DNA of 64,000 nucleotides from Affinundibacterium nitidum (GCF_014284155.1 NZ_JACOFZ010000001.1:62001-126000); one strand, 5' to 3'; positions 40,634 to 50,062 are shown, counted from the stretch's first letter. Made by a program: numbers and translations. Notes: generated by a model from the letters alone, not told the origin.

Positions 40634-41935
40634 ATGCAAGCTATATTCGCTTTGATGAGAAAAGATTTACTGCTGTTTTTGCAGGATAAACGCGCTTTGT
40701 TTCTGACCTTGGTTATGCCGATTGCGCTGGCTGCTTTTTTTGGATCATTGACTGGCGGTGCGGGTACAAAAGAGGCTGCGAAGATCGAGCTTGGACTTGT
40801 CGTTGAAGATACTCATCCGATCACTGTCAAGATAGCCGCTGGCTTAAGAGCGGAATCAACTCTGGACGTAAAAGAGTTAGATTTGGCCAAGGCTCAAGAG
40901 CTGGTTCGTAAGGGGAAATTAGCGGTCGCCATCCAGCTTCCCGCCGGCTTCGGTTTGACCTCGGGCGCCGCGCTCTTCGGTGCAGGGGCGAAGGCGGAGT
41001 TACCGATTTTTTATGACCCATCGCAGACAGCTACACTGGCGATGGTGAAGGGAATGCTGACCCAACATGTGATGCAAAGTGTAAGCAGTGAAATGTTTAG
41101 CGGCAAAACTGGAAGCGACTTGATTGAAAAGGATTTGCAGTATTTGCAAAGCGCGCCGGCGAAGGATACGCAATCTCAAGAGCTTTTAACTTTTCTTACC
41201 AGCCTCAAGCGTTATCAGGATCATACCGCGCAGGCAGCGGCCGCTGATGGAAAACAAAAGCAAACAGCTACTTTAGCAGCGCCTTTCGTGAGCAAAGAAC
41301 AAGCATTGACGGCAAAATCGTCGCTTGAGACGCAATACAATGGCTATTCGCATTCGTTCGCTGGCATGATCGTGCAGTTTATGCTGTTCATGGCAATCGA
41401 TGTGGGAGTTGGCGTTCTACTCGTACGTAAGTTGGGGATCTGGAATCGTATTTTGGCGGCACCGGTGAGCCTCAATGCCATGTTAGGAGCTCGTGCCCTG
41501 TCTTGTGCTTTGATTTCTTTTGTCTTGATTTGCGTTATTTTTGCACTTGCGATGTTAGTGTTTCAAGTGCGTATTCTTGGTAGTTGGATTGGCTTTTTCG
41601 GTATCGCCTTGAGCTTTTCTTTGATGACAGCGAGCTTTGGTTTGCTGATTGCAGCGTTTGGAAAAACGCCGGAAGCCGCGCGTGGTATAGCCGTATTTGT
41701 GACCCTGGTGATGGTGATGCTCGGCGGGGCATGGATGCCTTCGTTCTTGTTCCCTGCATGGTTACAGCAGATTACCGTGTTTATCCCGACGCGTTGGGCA
41801 GTCGATGGCTTCGATGCGATGACTTGGCGTGGCTTAGGTCTTGATGCAGCGCTTCCTGCTATTGCTGCATTGTGTGTCTTCAGCCTTTTGTTCTTCGGTC
41901 TGGCGCAATGGCGCTTCAAGAAGGAACAAGCATAG
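40634..41935 (+). CDS. ABC-2 type transporter permease
   Basis: 433 residues. One N-terminal membrane helix (LFLTLVMPIALAAFFGSLTG) is followed by a large extracytoplasmic region of about 220 residues, then five helices from about residue 240 (FAGMIVQFMLFMAIDVGVGVLLV ... MLGGAWMPSFLFPAWLQQITVFIPTRWAVDGF). This is the ABC2_membrane_3 layout of YhhJ/NatB-like exporters. The large domain may contact a periplasmic adaptor. GAGGAGA precedes the ATG, and it forms an operon with the ATPase upstream. No membrane fusion protein gene is adjacent. Confidence 0.92.
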   Translation: MQAIFALMRKDLLLFLQDKRALFLTLVMPIALAAFFGSLTGGAGTKEAAKIELGLVVEDTHPITVKIAAGLRAESTLDVKELDLAKAQELVRKGKLAVAIQLPAGFGLTSGAALFGAGAKAELPIFYDPSQTATLAMVKGMLTQHVMQSVSSEMFSGKTGSDLIEKDLQYLQSAPAKDTQSQELLTFLTSLKRYQDHTAQAAAADGKQKQTATLAAPFVSKEQALTAKSSLETQYNGYSHSFAGMIVQFMLFMAIDVGVGVLLVRKLGIWNRILAAPVSLNAMLGARALSCALISFVLICVIFALAMLVFQVRILGSWIGFFGIALSFSLMTASFGLLIAAFGKTPEAARGIAVFVTLVMVMLGGAWMPSFLFPAWLQQITVFIPTRWAVDGFDAMTWRGLGLDAALPAIAALCVFSLLFFGLAQWRFKKEQA

Positions 41936-41971
41936 CCCATCTAGGAGCCTATAGGTATCAATAAGTAACAT

Positions 41972-42013
41972 AGGAGTAGCGCTTGTTTCAATTCTATACA
42001 AATCTCTACTCCT
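41972..42013 (+). other. Hairpin between the permease and TonB-receptor genes
   Basis: AGGAGTAG (41972-41979) pairs with CTACTCCT (42006-42013) around a 26-base loop. No U-tract follows directly. Confidence 0.35.
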
Positions 42014-42042
42014 TGCTTCGGTTGTAAGCAAGATTTCATCCA

Positions 42043-42048
42043 TATAAT
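42043..42048 (+). promoter_or_regulatory. -10 box of the TonB-dependent receptor gene
   Basis: A perfect TATAAT at 42043-42048, 67 bases before the ATG. TTGTAA at 42022-42027 is only 15 bases away, so the -35 assignment is weak. No Fur-box-like sequence was found. Confidence 0.4.
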
Positions 42049-42115
42049 GTCGGCTATCGTTATTCAACCTTGAGGGAAGCGAGTTCTTTTCTCAATTTTT
42101 TGCTTGGCCCATTTT

Positions 42116-44446
42116 ATGCATTCTTCGTTCATCCTCAAGCCTCTTACTCTTGCAATCTCTTTGATCTTCGGCATTTCTCCTGTTTGCATGGCACAGAGTG
42201 AAACGACGGCTTCTAAACAAGAGCTCAATAAGCTAGAGCAAGAAACTGCAAAAAGCGAAAAAGAGAAAACACAAACGCCCGAGAACAAACGAAAGGCTCA
42301 ACAACGCAACGCCCCAGTTAATCAGCAAAGCAATGCAAAAAATGATCAAGTCCAGAAAGTAACGGTTAATGGCGCGAAGCAAACCGACACCGATGTGCGC
42401 CGTAATTCGATTGCGGGAAAAATCGTCATCGGTCGTGAAGAGTTGGATCGTGATGGCGATAGTACGGTTGGCGAAATTCTTAAACGTTTGCCTGGTGTAA
42501 CAACCGGTGGTAGACCAGGTCGTGGTGGCGATGTTCGCATGCGGGGCATGGGTAGCGGTTACACCCAAATTCTCGTCAACGGCGAACGTCCACCTCGTGG
42601 TTTCTCGATGGAGTCATTGGCACCAGATCAGATTGAGCGTATCGAAATCATGCGAGGTCCTGTTGCGGAGTTTAGTACGCAAGCAATTGCTGGCACGATC
42701 AACATTGTTCTGCGTGAGGAGTTTCATCCCAAAGATACTGATCTGAAACTCGCGCTCGGTTTTGAACAAGGGCGGGTAGCACCAAATTTATCGATTACTT
42801 ACCCTGGGCAAATTGACTCTCTCAATTATGCTCTGAGTGGATCGATATCTCACAATGGTCAACAAGACGAATCGATTACGCACAAGACAGAAGTCGCTGA
42901 CAGCGGGCAGGTGAATTTGATACAGGACCAGATCGACCGTACAAGACGTTCATCTAGTGCGATACATTTGACACCGCGTTTAAGTTATCGTTTCGAAAAT
43001 GGAGATAATGTAAATCTGCAGCCGCTGTTGATGAATAATCGTAGTCATTCAAATAGCGAGAGCAGCATTGATCAAACGCCTCAGGTGATCGATCCAATCA
43101 CCCAAAAAGCTCCCGTTGCACGCGCGTATTCGAGTGGTAACTCCGAGTCTACTTTCGGCCGAGCAAATCTGAATTATCAACATAAGTTTGAAGATGCATC
43201 AAAGTTGACGATGAAGTTGGGTTTGGGACTGGGCCGTTCGGAGAGTAACAGCGTGCGTACCCAGTTTGCGCTTGATGGAAGTCAGCTTAATCTGATGACC
43301 GACGTCAATAATACGCGTGATACGTCTTGGAGTTTAGGGGGCAAGTACACAACCCCGCTAGGTGATAAACAGAATCTAGCCGCAGGCTGGGAAATCGAAA
43401 ATAGTCATCGTAATCAAACTCGAATTTCTTTAGATAATGGTTTGCCGCAGTTTATCGATTCTGGTGATAATCTCGATGCGAATACACGTCGTGTTGCCGC
43501 CTATGCTCAAGATGAAATTGATATCGATGCGCAATGGTCGGCCTATGCGGGATTGCGTTGGGAAGGGATCGATACCCACAGCACTAAATCAAACTATGTG
43601 GTGAACAATGCTAGTCGGGTCGTTAATCCCATTGTACATGCTGTGTATCGCATTCCAGGATGGGGTAAAGATCAAATTCGAATGGGCCTGACAAGTAGCT
43701 ATCGCGCACCGTCTTTGAATGACATCATCGCGGTGCCAACGATTTCTCCATTGAATGGACCAACGCGTCCAGACCGCAGTGGAAATCCTGATCTGAAGCC
43801 AGAATCTTCACGCGGCATTGATATCGCATTTGAACACTATCTCAAAGGTTCAGGGATTATGAGTGTGAATCTGTTCGCACGCAGCATCAACGACTTGATC
43901 CGCCGCCGAACAGAATTAGTCGACAATGGAAAAGGTCCACGTTGGGTGAATTCGCCTATCAATATTGGTCATGCCCTTGCTAAGGGCATTGAGTTGGAAG
44001 CGAAATTTCCACTTCAGGAATTCTTTGTAGAGGGGCCAGCGATTGATGTGCGTTCAAACTTCAGTCGATTCTGGTCGAATGTTGATGATGTAAGAGGTCC
44101 TAATAATCGCCTCGACCAACAGCCGACCATGACCGCGAACTTGGGTATGGATTATCGTCCGAGTGCGCAGCCTTGGAGTGCGGGTGGTAATATCAATTGG
44201 ACACCAGCCTATACTAATCAAGTGAGTGATACGCAAACCAGCATTTCTGGCGTAAAGAAGCAAATTGACATGTATGCATTGTGGAAATTCAATGCGAATA
44301 CCAAACTTAGGCTGTCAGCGAGTAACTTGCAAGCGAATGATTTCACCAGCGGCAGTAGTTTGTATGTGAATGGCATAAATTATTTGCAATCAAATCGTTC
44401 CAAGACCTATACCGTATTTAATTTGCGTTTAGAACTGAAAATATAG
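42116..44446 (+). CDS. TonB-dependent outer-membrane receptor
   Basis: 776 residues from the ATG at 42116; a TTG at 42104 is less likely because the signal peptide (FILKPLTLAISLIFGISPVCMAQ) starts after it. A Glu/Lys/Gln-rich stretch of about 50 residues precedes the plug, which opens VQKVTVNGAKQTDTDVRRNSIAGKIVIG and contains GEILKRLPGVTTGGRPGRGGDVRMRGMGSGYTQILVNGERPPRGF. The remainder is a 22-strand barrel (YRAPSLNDI, NPDLKPESSRGIDIAFEHY), ending FNLRLELKI. The last residue is Ile, not the usual Phe/Trp. It resembles iron-siderophore/vitamin receptors in general; the ligand is not clear and no TonB/ExbBD genes adjoin. Confidence 0.9.
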   Translation: MHSSFILKPLTLAISLIFGISPVCMAQSETTASKQELNKLEQETAKSEKEKTQTPENKRKAQQRNAPVNQQSNAKNDQVQKVTVNGAKQTDTDVRRNSIAGKIVIGREELDRDGDSTVGEILKRLPGVTTGGRPGRGGDVRMRGMGSGYTQILVNGERPPRGFSMESLAPDQIERIEIMRGPVAEFSTQAIAGTINIVLREEFHPKDTDLKLALGFEQGRVAPNLSITYPGQIDSLNYALSGSISHNGQQDESITHKTEVADSGQVNLIQDQIDRTRRSSSAIHLTPRLSYRFENGDNVNLQPLLMNNRSHSNSESSIDQTPQVIDPITQKAPVARAYSSGNSESTFGRANLNYQHKFEDASKLTMKLGLGLGRSESNSVRTQFALDGSQLNLMTDVNNTRDTSWSLGGKYTTPLGDKQNLAAGWEIENSHRNQTRISLDNGLPQFIDSGDNLDANTRRVAAYAQDEIDIDAQWSAYAGLRWEGIDTHSTKSNYVVNNASRVVNPIVHAVYRIPGWGKDQIRMGLTSSYRAPSLNDIIAVPTISPLNGPTRPDRSGNPDLKPESSRGIDIAFEHYLKGSGIMSVNLFARSINDLIRRRTELVDNGKGPRWVNSPINIGHALAKGIELEAKFPLQEFFVEGPAIDVRSNFSRFWSNVDDVRGPNNRLDQQPTMTANLGMDYRPSAQPWSAGGNINWTPAYTNQVSDTQTSISGVKKQIDMYALWKFNANTKLRLSASNLQANDFTSGSSLYVNGINYLQSNRSKTYTVFNLRLELKI

Positions 44447-44521
44447 TGTTGGTGGCTTGTCGCTGCAAATGCTGCGCTGCAGGAGTACAATGGCAGTATT
44501 GCTTTTCTATGTGTTTTCATT

Positions 44522-45370
44522 ATGTCGCTCCACAGCCTAAATGTTGATTTACATTGTCATTCGACCGTATCTGATGGCGTGCTATCGCCAGATGTTTTAG
44601 CACATCGTGCCAAGGCAAATGGTGTTGATGTTTGGGCTTTAACCGATCATGACGAGGTTGGTGGCATCGCTCTAGCAAAAGAAGCAGCACGTGATATTGG
44701 TTTGCAATATGTGACTGGGGTAGAAATTTCTGTCACCTGGGCGAGTAAGACAATTCATATCGTTGGTTTAAATTTTGACGAGACCAATAATGAACTCGTT
44801 CTTGGTCTGGCAAAAACACGTTCTGGACGTCAGCGTCGTGCAGAAGATATGGCTGCAGACCTCGCTCGCGTTGGTATTCCGAATTGCTATGAGGGAGCTT
44901 TGAAATATGTTGGCAACCCAGACCTTATTTCTCGTTCCCATTTTGCGCGATATCTAGTCGAAATTGGCGTGTCTCCTGATGTCTCGTCGGTATTTAAATC
45001 TTACCTTGCTGATGGCAAACCCGGTTTCGTGCCGCACCGATGGGCTACCCTGAGTGAAGCGGTTGGTTGGATTCGTGGGGCTGGTGGATATGCTGTTGTC
45101 GCGCACCCAGGTCGCTACGATTTGTCTTTGATTGCTCATGACGAGTTTCTAAAAGAATTTAAAGAGTTGGGAGGTGTCGGCATTGAGGTTATCACCGGTA
45201 GTCACACCCCAGACCAATATGAAGATTATGCAAAAGTTGCTAAGCAATATGGCTTTCTTGCATCGCGAGGTTCTGATTTTCATGCCCCAGACGAGAATTT
45301 GCCAGATCTTGGGCAACTTCCTCTTTTGTCCAAGGATTTGACCCCTGTTTGGAGTTCTTGGATCACGTAA
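44522..45370 (+). CDS. PHP-domain phosphoesterase (RNase AM / YciV type)
   Basis: 282 residues. PHP metal motifs are intact: VDLHCHSTVSDG near residue 10, WALTDHDEVGG, TGVEISVTW, HFARYLV, AHPGRYDLS and GSDFHAPD. Members act as 5'-3' exoribonucleases maturing 5S/23S rRNA (RNase AM, formerly YciV/TrpH) or as 3',5'-nucleotide bisphosphatases. In E. coli yciV precedes yciO; here htpX sits between this gene and the YciO-like gene, so the old neighbourhood is partly kept. Confidence 0.9.
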   Translation: MSLHSLNVDLHCHSTVSDGVLSPDVLAHRAKANGVDVWALTDHDEVGGIALAKEAARDIGLQYVTGVEISVTWASKTIHIVGLNFDETNNELVLGLAKTRSGRQRRAEDMAADLARVGIPNCYEGALKYVGNPDLISRSHFARYLVEIGVSPDVSSVFKSYLADGKPGFVPHRWATLSEAVGWIRGAGGYAVVAHPGRYDLSLIAHDEFLKEFKELGGVGIEVITGSHTPDQYEDYAKVAKQYGFLASRGSDFHAPDENLPDLGQLPLLSKDLTPVWSSWIT

Positions 45371-45386
45371 ATCGTTTTCTTACCTA

Positions 45387-45415
45387 CTTGAAATTGATGT
45401 ATCTAGGCCCGATCT
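45387..45415 (+). promoter_or_regulatory. Sigma-32 (heat-shock) promoter of htpX
   Basis: CTTGAAA at 45387-45393, a 14-base spacer, then CCCGATCT at 45408-45415, nearly identical to the sigma-32 consensus CTTGAAA-N(11-16)-CCCCATNT. The start would fall near 45422, ahead of the htpX ATG. Confidence 0.65.
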
Positions 45416-45447
45416 CCAATCGGTCTGCATTCTTTTGATGGAGGTTA

Positions 45448-46326
45448 ATGATGACACGTATCTTTTTGCTAATTGCGACCAACCTTGCTGTGATGCTGGT
45501 CATGACGGTCGTGCTCTCTCTGCTAGGTGCTAATCGTTTCTTAACTGCCAACGGACTCAATCTTGGCACTCTGATGGTGTTCTCACTTGTCGTGGGTTTT
45601 ACTGGCTCGATCTTTTCTTTGTTGATCAGTAAGCCAATGGCAAAGTGGTCAACGGGAGCCCACGTCATTGAACAGCCATCCAGTTCCACCGAAGTTTGGC
45701 TGGTGAATACTGTGCAAGTTCTCTCGCAGCGCGCAGGGATTGGCATGCCTGAAGTTGCGATCTATAACGGTGAACCAAATGCCTTTGCTACAGGTGCATT
45801 CCGTGATTCGGCTTTAGTGGCGGTGTCGACCGGATTGCTCAATAGTATGACCAAGGAAGAAGTTGAAGCCGTTCTGGGGCATGAAGTTGCGCATATCGCG
45901 AATGGTGACATGGTCACGATGACACTAATCCAAGGTGTTGTTAATACTTTCGTTGTCTTTCTTTCGCGGGTTGCAGGTTATTTGGTCGATAGCTTCCTAT
46001 CGAAGGATGAAGAAAATCATCGTCCAGGGATAGGATTTGAAATCGCGAGTTTCATTTTCCAAATTATTTTCGGCATCGGTGCCTCTTTGATTGTTGCTTG
46101 GTTCTCACGTCAGCGTGAATTTCGGGCCGATGCAGGTTCTGCGCGTTTGCTCGGGCAAAAGCAGCCGATGATCAACGCTCTGGCTCGATTGGGTGGTCTG
46201 CAGCCAGGCGCATTGCCATCAGATTTGGCTGCTTCAGGCATCGGTGATGGTTCACAACTTAGCGCAATGTTCTCGACACATCCTCCAATGGAAGAGAGAA
46301 TTATCGCCTTGCAGCGCCTCAACTGA
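45448..46326 (+). CDS. htpX: Membrane zinc metalloprotease HtpX
   Basis: 292 residues (291 if the second of two adjacent ATGs at 45451 is used; GGAGG suits the second slightly better). Inner-membrane heat-shock protease that cooperates with FtsH in membrane-protein quality control. Two N-terminal helices ([22 protein letters not shown] and [21 protein letters not shown]), zinc motif [14 protein letters not shown], two further hydrophobic segments, and the third ligand Glu in [12 protein letters not shown]. The sequence is the Enterobacterial/Pseudomonas-type HtpX. Confidence 0.95.
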   Translation: MMTRIFLLIATNLAVMLVMTVVLSLLGANRFLTANGLNLGTLMVFSLVVGFTGSIFSLLISKPMAKWSTGAHVIEQPSSSTEVWLVNTVQVLSQRAGIGMPEVAIYNGEPNAFATGAFRDSALVAVSTGLLNSMTKEEVEAVLGHEVAHIANGDMVTMTLIQGVVNTFVVFLSRVAGYLVDSFLSKDEENHRPGIGFEIASFIFQIIFGIGASLIVAWFSRQREFRADAGSARLLGQKQPMINALARLGGLQPGALPSDLAASGIGDGSQLSAMFSTHPPMEERIIALQRLN

Positions 46327-46361
46327 AATTTTGGACTTCGATCTTGATGTAGATGCTCGCG

Positions 46362-46393
46362 TTATAGAGGTTTTAGCCTCTATAATCGCGGTA
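46362..46393 (+). promoter_or_regulatory. Hairpin and TATAAT directly before the YciO-like gene
   Basis: TTATAGAGG-TTTTAG-CCTCTATAA (46362-46385) is a perfect 9-bp stem. TATAAT (46381-46386) forms its 3' end and is 6 bases from the ATG at 46393, so transcription would start at or near the start codon. Confidence 0.5.
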
Positions 46394-47016
46394 TGAGCCA
46401 ATTTTTCCAAATTCACCCAGAAAACCCGCAGTTGCGCTTGATTAAGCAAGCTGTACAAATCATTGACCAAGGCGGTATCGTTGCTGTTCCAACGGATTCT
46501 TGCTACGCCTTGGTTTGTCATCTCGATGATAAAGATGCTGTCACTCGGTTGCGTCGCATTCGTGGGGTCGACGAGAAACATCATCTGACTTTATTGTGTC
46601 GAGATTTATCTGAAATCGCTCAGTACGCCAAAGTCGATAATCGGCAGTTTCGCATGCTGAAAATGGCAACTCCAGGTCCGTATACATTTATCCTCGAAGC
46701 GACTAAAGAAGTTCCACGGCGTTTAAGTCATCCATCACGTAAAACGATAGGATTGCGGATTCCTGAAAACCGCATTGTTGACGCAATATTGGTTGAGCTC
46801 GGACAACCCCTGCTTGGTACGACTCTTATTCTGCCAGACGGTGCGGAAGCATTGACCGACCCAGAAGAAATTCGGGCCCGTTTAGAAAAAGTAATTGATT
46901 TGGTCATTGATGGCGGTGCTTGCAGCTTGATACCGACGACGGTCGTTGATATGACCCATGAAGAGCCAGAATTAGTCCGCCAAGGTCGAGGCGACGTTAG
47001 CCTTTTTGGGCTATAA
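46393..47016 (+). CDS. YrdC/Sua5-family protein, YciO branch
   Basis: 207 residues. A YrdC-fold protein: AVQIIDQGGIVAVPTDSCYALVCHLDDKDAVTRLRRIRGVDEKHHLTLLCRDLSEI, then TPGPYTFILEATKEVPRRL, TIGLRIPEN and GTTLILPDGAEALTDPEEI. The last segments identify the YciO subgroup, related to L-threonylcarbamoyladenylate synthase (TsaC), which makes the t6A precursor; whether YciO proteins do this in vivo is uncertain. No Shine-Dalgarno is visible and a TATAAT lies 6 bases before the ATG, so the mRNA may be leaderless. Confidence 0.9.
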   Translation: MSQFFQIHPENPQLRLIKQAVQIIDQGGIVAVPTDSCYALVCHLDDKDAVTRLRRIRGVDEKHHLTLLCRDLSEIAQYAKVDNRQFRMLKMATPGPYTFILEATKEVPRRLSHPSRKTIGLRIPENRIVDAILVELGQPLLGTTLILPDGAEALTDPEEIRARLEKVIDLVIDGGACSLIPTTVVDMTHEEPELVRQGRGDVSLFGL

Positions 47017-47034
47017 GGTACTTGGCACCTAGCG

Positions 47035-47589
47035 ATGTTGGCGAATCCTCAAATTTCCCCATGGGTGGCAAAATATGCCAAATTGATCGACGGCTCGCTT
47101 GGTCCAGTCTTAGATCTTGCCTGTGGGGCAGGCCGTCACACAGATTACCTTAGTTCCTTGGGCTTGGATGTCATAGCACTGGATCGAGATGAGGTGTCAC
47201 TCCACTTGCTTCGCAAAAAGGGAGCAAATTGCATCAGCTGTGATCTCGAAGTGAGAGGATATGGCAATGGATCTTATGTTTGGCCATTCGCAAAAGAGTC
47301 ATTTGCTGCCATTGTCGTCACCAATTACCTGCATCGTCCCTTGTTTCCTGAATTGTTAGGCTCGATCAAAACTAGCGGCGTCTTGATTTATGAAACGTTT
47401 GCGGTTGGGAATGAGGTCTATGGTCGACCGAAGAACCCCAACTTTTTGCTACAAGAAAATGAGCTTCTTCGTCGCTGTATTTACGATATTTCGGACGACC
47501 TTCGCTTTAATTGCTTGGGTTATGAACATGGCCTTGTCAACCAAGTAGCACCTGCAATCGTTCAGCGAATTTGTGCCCAACGATACTAA
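47035..47589 (+). CDS. SAM-dependent class I methyltransferase
   Basis: 184 residues. Motif I is GPVLDLACGAGRHTDYLSSLG, motif II is VIALDRDEVSLHLL, and the later region AAIVVTNYLHRPLFPELLGSIKTSGVLIYETFAVGNE is typical of small TehB/UbiE-like methyltransferases. It starts 18 bases after the YciO-like gene and is probably co-transcribed with it. The substrate is unknown. Confidence 0.88.
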   Translation: MLANPQISPWVAKYAKLIDGSLGPVLDLACGAGRHTDYLSSLGLDVIALDRDEVSLHLLRKKGANCISCDLEVRGYGNGSYVWPFAKESFAAIVVTNYLHRPLFPELLGSIKTSGVLIYETFAVGNEVYGRPKNPNFLLQENELLRRCIYDISDDLRFNCLGYEHGLVNQVAPAIVQRICAQRY

Positions 47590-47756
47590 GGTTTTCGCAC
47601 GCTTTTTCGTTGGATCCAATCTCAAGATAGTATAAATTTTTCTCTTAACCAATAAAGCTAGTGTAGAGGCTGAGAAACTTGACCTTCAGCACCTTTTTTC
47701 TTCGAAATTCTCATGAATTCCAAGGCTTGAACTCACCAAGCACGACTTCGATCCGC

Positions 47757-47762
47757 TACAAT
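47757..47762 (+). promoter_or_regulatory. -10 box of dapA
   Basis: TACAAT at 47757-47762. The transcript should begin near 47769, which rules out the in-frame ATG at 47764 as a start and supports 47791. No convincing -35 is visible. Confidence 0.35.
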
Positions 47763-47790
47763 AATGGCTTTACTTTTCTCCCGCCCTAAC

Positions 47791-48675
47791 ATGACAAAGA
47801 TTCAAGGAAGTCTGGTCGCAATTGTGACCCCTATGCACCCTGATGGGAGCCTCGACGTACGAAGTCTGAAGAAATTGATCGATTGGCATATTTCTGAAGG
47901 TACAGACGGTATCGTGATTGTAGGAACTACCGGTGAGTCTCCGACTGTCAGTGTGGAAGAGCATTGCGAACTGATCCGCATTGCAGTCGAGCATACAAAT
48001 AAACGTATTCCAATCATTGCTGGTTCTGGCGGTAATTCAACCGCTGAAGCGATTGCGTTGACTAAGTTTGCAAAAGAAGCAGGCGCGGATGCTTCTTTGC
48101 AGGTTGTTCCTTACTACAATCGCCCGACACAAGAAGGCATGTATCAGCACTTTAAGAAAATTGCTGAATCGGTCGATATTCCAATTATTCTCTATAACGT
48201 GCCTGGTCGTTCAGTGGCTGATATGTCGAACGAGACTATGGTTCGCTTGTCGCAAGTGCCAGGGATTATCGGTGTGAAGGAGGCGAGTGGGAATATCGCT
48301 CGTGGTATCGAGCTTATTCGTATGGTGCCAGAGTCATTTGCCGTGTATTCCGGTGATGATGCGACAGCGATCGCGTTGATGGCTTTAGGCGGTAAAGGCA
48401 ATATTTCCGTAACAGCAAACGTAGCGCCGCGCGCAATGCATGAAATGTGTGCTGCTGCAATGAAGGGCGATTTGACAAAAGCTATCGAAATTAATAACAA
48501 GCTCTTGTCATTGCATTCAAAGTTATTTATTGAGCCAAATCCGGTTCCCGTAAAATGGGCCTTGGTGGAAATGGGCATGATTCCTTCTGGCATTCGTTTG
48601 CCTTTGGTTAGCCTTTCTACCCAATATCATGATATTGTTCGTTCCGCATTGCGTGAAGCGGGGCTAGTGTCTTAA
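47791..48675 (+). CDS. dapA: 4-hydroxy-tetrahydrodipicolinate synthase
   Basis: 294 residues from the ATG at 47791 ([15 protein letters not shown]), close to the E. coli length of 292; an ATG at 47764 would add nine non-homologous residues. Condenses pyruvate with aspartate semialdehyde in lysine and diaminopimelate synthesis. TIM barrel with GTTGESPT, the Tyr in [11 protein letters not shown] and the Schiff-base Lys in IGVKEASGN. bamC follows, the same dapA-bamC order as in E. coli. Confidence 0.95.
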   Translation: MTKIQGSLVAIVTPMHPDGSLDVRSLKKLIDWHISEGTDGIVIVGTTGESPTVSVEEHCELIRIAVEHTNKRIPIIAGSGGNSTAEAIALTKFAKEAGADASLQVVPYYNRPTQEGMYQHFKKIAESVDIPIILYNVPGRSVADMSNETMVRLSQVPGIIGVKEASGNIARGIELIRMVPESFAVYSGDDATAIALMALGGKGNISVTANVAPRAMHEMCAAAMKGDLTKAIEINNKLLSLHSKLFIEPNPVPVKWALVEMGMIPSGIRLPLVSLSTQYHDIVRSALREAGLVS

Positions 48676-48773
48676 CTGTCCGTAATGCTGACAAGTAGTG
48701 GACTTCGATTAAGTAGTAAGTTGTCCCCGTACGGTGCATACACCAATTGATTTCAATTCGTAGGGATTTTCAC

Positions 48774-49967
48774 ATGGTAAAAAGCGTAGTTGCTAATAAA
48801 AAGATGGTTCGTGCCTTAGGCTTGGCAGGGGCAATCGGTTTCGCTGGTTTGACCGCTGGTTGTACATACACAGGAAATATTTCTGAGAATCGTATCGATT
48901 ATAAGAGTGCAAGTAAGGCGAAGAGCGTTTCCTTAGAAGTGCCTCCTGATTTGACCCAAATTCGTCGCGACAGTCGTTTTTCTATTCCTGATGCTGAGTT
49001 GGGAAGTGCGACAGCGTCTTCTTACATGCAACAAAAAGTTGGTGGTGCCGCAGCAGTGGCAGGTGGCGTGGTGGCTCCGATTCAAGTTAAAGATGCACGC
49101 ATTGCCCGTGACGGATCGCAGCGTTATTTGGTGATTAAAGGATCGCCTGAGGTTCTATGGCCTCAGTTGAAAGATTTTTGGCAGGAAAATGGGTTCTTGA
49201 TCAACGTTGAGAATGAGTCTACGGGCGTTCTTGAGACTGATTGGGCTGAAAATCGAGGAAAAATTCCTCAAGACATGATTCGTGCCACTTTGGGCAAAGT
49301 GTTTGATTCACTTTATTCGACGGGGGAGCGTGACAAGTTCCGTACGCGCGTCGAACGTGCTGCTAATGGCGAAATAGAAATTTACATCAGTCATCGTGGC
49401 GCTCAAGAGATATATACGGGCTCTCAAAAGGACAACACGGCATGGACTTCACGCGCGAATGATCCAGGTCTCGAAGCTGAGTTTCTGTCTCGTTTGATGG
49501 TTCGCTTGGGTGCTGATTCGGCGAAAGCAAAAAGCGTAGTTGCGGCTGCGACCTCAGAATCTGTTGGTGCTTCCACTTCGAATCCGCGTTCAAAGATTCT
49601 TAGTTTGAATGACTTGAGCTACTTGGAAACGGATGAGGGGTTTGATCGCTCTTGGCGCCGTGTCGGTTTAGCGTTGGATAGAATCGGATTTACGATTGAA
49701 GATCGCGATCGTTCTAAAGGCATTTACTATGTTCAGTATATTGACCAAGATATCGACGCCAAGAAGAAAGGTGCTAGCGAAGGCTTCTTTGCTCGTCTCT
49801 TCTCATGGGGCTCAAGTGATGCAGCCAAGGATGGTCAAAAATACCGTATTTTCGTGAAAGAAAGTGGTGATGTGAGCCATGTCACGGTTCATGGTGAGGA
49901 CGGTAAGGTTGCCGCCACGCCAGTTGCCCAGAAAATCTTAAAAGTGTTGAATGATCAATTGAAATAA
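48774..49967 (+). CDS. bamC: Outer-membrane protein assembly factor BamC (lipoprotein)
   Basis: 397 residues from the ATG at 48774, with TAGGGA upstream; the in-frame TTG at 48747 is unlikely. The signal peptide ends in the lipobox GLTAGC. Then comes the conserved unstructured BamC segment that binds BamD (RIDYKSASKAKSVSLEVPPDLTQIRRDSRF), followed by two helix-grip domains (SPEVLWPQLKDFWQENGFLI ... and DEGFDRSWRRVGLALDRIGFTIEDRDRSKGIYYVQY). It belongs to the BAM complex that inserts beta-barrels into the outer membrane. A terminator follows. Confidence 0.93.
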   Translation: MVKSVVANKKMVRALGLAGAIGFAGLTAGCTYTGNISENRIDYKSASKAKSVSLEVPPDLTQIRRDSRFSIPDAELGSATASSYMQQKVGGAAAVAGGVVAPIQVKDARIARDGSQRYLVIKGSPEVLWPQLKDFWQENGFLINVENESTGVLETDWAENRGKIPQDMIRATLGKVFDSLYSTGERDKFRTRVERAANGEIEIYISHRGAQEIYTGSQKDNTAWTSRANDPGLEAEFLSRLMVRLGADSAKAKSVVAAATSESVGASTSNPRSKILSLNDLSYLETDEGFDRSWRRVGLALDRIGFTIEDRDRSKGIYYVQYIDQDIDAKKKGASEGFFARLFSWGSSDAAKDGQKYRIFVKESGDVSHVTVHGEDGKVAATPVAQKILKVLNDQLK

Positions 49968-49992
49968 ACGCTTTGAAGTAATTTTGATTGAT

Positions 49993-50028
49993 AAAAAAAG
50001 CAGATCGAAATGATCTGCTTTTTTTTTG
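49993..50028 (+). terminator. Intrinsic terminator after bamC
   Basis: AAAAAAGCAGATC-GAAAT-GATCTGCTTTTTTTT, a perfect stem with a long T run. Confidence 0.92.
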
Positions 50029-50062
50029 CCATGTTTAGTCGGTCGATGCTAGCCACGTAAAC

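Noticed and set aside
41936-42115. Riboswitch (for example cobalamin) ahead of the TonB-dependent receptor
   Set aside because: The gap is short, holds only a simple 8-bp hairpin and has no conserved riboswitch box that I could recognise.
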